The translations under genes were made by a program, and so were the position numbers. A DNA stretch of 6,777 nucleotides. Origin: Candidatus Poseidoniales archaeon. GTDB lineage: Archaea > Thermoplasmatota > Poseidoniia > Poseidoniales > Thalassarchaeaceae. The DNA lies in NCBI GenBank assembly GCA_022447885.1, contig JAKUTA010000065.1, forward strand, positions 1-6,777. The letters run 5' to 3'. The notes under the pieces are model-generated. The model saw only the letters and a list, made by a program, of their open reading frames with translations. It searched no databases and was not told the origin of the DNA. Below are positions 4,979-6,777 of the stretch, piece after piece; the first letter of the stretch is position 1; every line of letters starts with the position of its first letter.

Positions 4979-6118
4979 ATGACGGAACGGAAAAACGGTG
5001 GAACGCCGCCTTGGGCGGCTGCGGTCAGGCAAGGCCAGCAGAACCACCGTTTCGATGATTCGATCGTCGGCCATCCACCCACCGTACTCTCACGCGTCCA
5101 ACGGCTCGCGAGCCTGCCGTGGCTGGCCAGTTGGATGCAGCAGTTGAAGTCGGAGAACAAGAGCATTCACACCGTTCGCTCCTATCTCATCTCGGCCAAA
5201 GGGCTGGCTTCGGCAACGCTGCCCGGCGAGCCGAACCTGTCCGATTCCGCCATCGAGCACATGAACGTGCAGATCATGCACAAGCGCATCGATCCCAACA
5301 ACGGACGCATCGATGTCTGGATGCAATCACTCAGCCACCTCGCCCCCTCGACCGTCCACGCCCGCCTGGCAGGCGCGACCCACCTGCTCAAGTGGTTGGG
5401 CTACCACATCCCCGACCACATCGTCCGCCCCAAGAAGGGGAAACATCTCCCCCGACCGTTGGAGCCTGACGAACTCACTCGACTGCGCGCGGTGGCGCAG
5501 ATATCCGAGAATCCGCTGGCGAACGTGGTGGTCACCGTTCTGCTGCAGACCGGGCTGCGCGTGAGCGAGTTGTGCACGCTCGACGACCGGGACGTCAACG
5601 TGCACACCCTGTCAGCACGGGTCTCCTCAGGAAAGGGGGACAAGGACAGGATGGTGATGTTCTCTGGATCGGGTGCGGAGGTGATAGGATGCTGGCGCAG
5701 GCACAGGAACGGCAGGCGCACCTGCGACCGCGACGCCTTCCTCGTCAACTCGCGCGGAAACCGGCTCACCTCGCGCAATGTGCAGAAACTGATGGACAGG
5801 CTGGCCGACGACTCGGACATACCTCGTTCACGACTCTCCCCGCACACGCTGCGACACAACTTCGCCACCGGACTGCTGAACGGGGGAGCCGACATCGTCT
5901 CCATCCAGAAGCTGATGGGACACACGAACATCACTGCCACTCGGGTCTATCTCGATGTCACCGACCCGGCGCTGCGCGAGGTCTACAACCGGGCGCAGGC
6001 GAACGAGCTGGAGGAGCTGCTCAGCCGCGAGCGGGATGCAGGAACTGAAGACGTTGCCGAGGTCGAGAGCGTCGAGGATGCTGACCAGATCTCAATTGAT
6101 CCTGCGGAACTGGCCTGA
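4979..6118 (+). CDS. xerA: Tyrosine recombinase of the XerA/XerC/XerD family
   Basis: The 379-residue product has an N-terminal SAM-like core-binding domain (about 38-145, including HTVRSYLISAKGL) and a C-terminal catalytic domain (about 160-340). All expected active-site residues are present: Arg194 (TGLRVSEL), Lys219 (SGKGDKDR), His289 and Arg292 (SPHTLRHNFAT), His315 (LMGHTN) and the nucleophile Tyr324 (TRVYLD). Xer proteins cut and rejoin DNA at dif sites to turn chromosome dimers into monomers; archaea typically use one such protein, XerA. It exceeds the usual 280-300 residues because of about 35 extra residues at the N-terminus and an acidic tail after 345 (TEDVAEVESVEDADQ). The start at 4979 is supported by AGAAGGT; ATG 4898 would add 27 residues. 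No recognisable att sites, excisionase or integrated tRNA are nearby, which favours a housekeeping Xer over an integron or phage integrase. The next gene is convergent, 25 bp away. Confidence 0.92.
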   Translation: MTERKNGGTPPWAAAVRQGQQNHRFDDSIVGHPPTVLSRVQRLASLPWLASWMQQLKSENKSIHTVRSYLISAKGLASATLPGEPNLSDSAIEHMNVQIMHKRIDPNNGRIDVWMQSLSHLAPSTVHARLAGATHLLKWLGYHIPDHIVRPKKGKHLPRPLEPDELTRLRAVAQISENPLANVVVTVLLQTGLRVSELCTLDDRDVNVHTLSARVSSGKGDKDRMVMFSGSGAEVIGCWRRHRNGRRTCDRDAFLVNSRGNRLTSRNVQKLMDRLADDSDIPRSRLSPHTLRHNFATGLLNGGADIVSIQKLMGHTNITATRVYLDVTDPALREVYNRAQANELEELLSRERDAGTEDVAEVESVEDADQISIDPAELA

Positions 6119-6143
6119 ACTGGAACCATCCGATGCGTCTGCA

Positions 6144-6332
6144 TCATTTGTGGTTCTTCTTGCCGGGGCGCTTCTTGAGTTGCTTCGGGCCTGTCCAGTC
6201 CTTCCTGGGAGTCACAGCGTTTCCCGAATGTCCGGGGATGGGGCAGTGCTTGCCGGAACGACAGCGGGAGCAGTTCTCCATCGAGGGGAGTTCGACCACC
6301 TTGCGCAGCCGCCCGTACTTCCGCCTCGGCAT
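6144..6332 (-). CDS. Small basic Cys/His protein (62 residues), possible zinc-binding protein
   Basis: ATG at 6332 is the first possible start because an in-frame TGA lies three codons upstream. The protein is rich in Lys and Arg at both ends (PRRKYGRLRK at the start, QLKKRPGKKNHK at the end) and carries a central cluster NCSRCRSGKHCPIPGH, giving Cys21, Cys24, His29, Cys30 and His35. That spacing could bind one zinc ion, as in small zinc-ribbon or knuckle proteins, and the flanking basic residues would suit RNA or DNA binding. I cannot name a family. No clear Shine-Dalgarno site precedes it. It lies 50 nt downstream of the helical protein gene on the same strand and may share its transcript. 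Support for being real comes from the ordered Cys/His cluster and from its filling the space between the recombinase and the next gene. Confidence 0.6.
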   Translation of the reverse strand: MPRRKYGRLRKVVELPSMENCSRCRSGKHCPIPGHSGNAVTPRKDWTGPKQLKKRPGKKNHK

Positions 6333-6382
6333 GACGGTTCACAGGGTGGACCACTCGATGAAGATGGCGCACACTCTCTGGC

Positions 6383-6777
6383 TCATGCAGAGGTGAACTC
6401 CCTCACCCATGCATATTCCTCGACCGTCTCGGGATTCTGGCCGTTCACCCACTTCCCGTGGAACTTCAGCCTGCGACTCGCATCATCGGCGCCGCCATCG
6501 GACTTCACCGGCTTGTGCATCACCTTCGCCTTGGAATCGTCAGCAACGATGTGAGCGGCGGCAGCCGATCTTGCTGTGGTGTCACTGATCTTCTTCGCCT
6601 TGCTCTTGTTGGTGGCATCACGGGCGCGAATGAGTTTGACCTGCGCGAAGCCTGCTCGCCTCGCCGCGTCCGCCTCTTCCGCCTCCTGCTTGCGCGTGGC
6701 CGCGGCGCTCGCTTGGCGCTGAGCCCAGCTCTCGGCTGCGGCCTTCTCCTCCGCCCGGCGCTTACGGGTTGCAGCCG
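6383..6777 (-). CDS. Ala/Lys/Glu-rich helical protein, N-terminus beyond window edge
   Basis: The frame is open from the right edge to TGA at 6383-6385, giving 130 residues of a C-terminal part. Residues from the edge onward alternate Ala with charged residues (RKRRAEEKAAAESWAQRQA, then KQEAEEADAARRAGFAQVK), which predicts a long helix or coiled coil. A Lys/Ala-rich middle (NKSKAKKISDTTARSAAAAH) follows. The last 30 residues are different in character, with aromatic residues (KFHGKWVNGQNPETVEEYAWVREF), and look like a small folded end. No membrane span is visible in this part. No family is recognised. Without the N-terminus, its size, start and any additional domain are unknown. It probably heads a transcript that continues into the 62-residue basic gene. 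Confidence 0.7.
   Translation of the reverse strand, partial: AATRKRRAEEKAAAESWAQRQASAAATRKQEAEEADAARRAGFAQVKLIRARDATNKSKAKKISDTTARSAAAAHIVADDSKAKVMHKPVKSDGGADDASRRLKFHGKWVNGQNPETVEEYAWVREFTSA

Noticed and set aside
4931..4985. A tRNA-like stretch with a T-loop-like GGTTCGAG before the recombinase
   Set aside because: No acceptor, anticodon or T-arm stems can be paired around it.
4979..6118. Interpretation of the tyrosine recombinase as part of a mobile element or phage
   Set aside because: There are no nearby direct repeats, tRNA gene, excisionase, replication or capsid genes, and the motifs fit Xer. The window edges limit this judgement.
5983..6554. Open frames on both strands overlapping the recombinase end and the two right-hand genes
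   Set aside because: They cross the boundary between convergent genes, have no domain, and conflict with better supported frames.

Overview
The window is GC-rich and densely coded, with six protein genes in short, mostly divergent or convergent units. No rRNA, tRNA, CRISPR array or insertion sequence was found. The source is probably archaeal, most likely a marine Euryarchaeote of the Poseidoniales (Marine Group II) type. This is inferred from protein style: a SAP domain on a single-pass membrane protein, proline-rich 'SGPP' tails, short Trp-rich C-terminal repeats, a single Xer-type recombinase, and start codons with A/T-rich elements about 26 nt upstream, as in leaderless archaeal transcripts. 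No marker gene proves the taxonomy.

Layout. From 1 to 1930 on the minus strand lies a large membrane protein, open at the left edge, with a SAP domain, an acidic linker, one membrane span and a large ectodomain. Upstream of it on the same strand (2035-3450) is a second membrane protein with two spans, an extracytoplasmic domain, SGPP-rich tails on both cytoplasmic ends and two copies of a Trp-rich C-terminal repeat. An 8-bp hairpin follows its stop codon. Both minus-strand genes carry the same octamer TTGAAAGG a short distance upstream of the start. A 143-nt divergent control region (3451-3593) separates the second gene from a plus-strand RimK-like ATP-grasp ligase (3594-4811), which carries an unusual C-terminal RCK_C (TrkA-C) domain. 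Next on the plus strand is a tyrosine recombinase of the XerA/C/D family (4979-6118), preceded by a 167-nt GC-rich region that can form several hairpins. At the right, convergent to the recombinase, are a 62-residue basic Cys/His protein (6144-6332) and the C-terminal part of an Ala/Lys/Glu-rich helical protein (6383 to the right edge).

How the genes may work together. Two genes have clear biochemical assignments: a peptide or protein glutamate ligase with an added ligand-sensing module, and a site-specific recombinase. The two membrane proteins are unrecognised beyond their architecture. The SAP protein could link DNA to the membrane, and the recombinase probably resolves chromosome dimers. 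Any functional link between these genes is inference from proximity only. The most interesting points are the ligase-RCK_C fusion in an organism that should lack the classical RimK substrate S6, the SAP-membrane architecture, and the repeat-tailed membrane protein.
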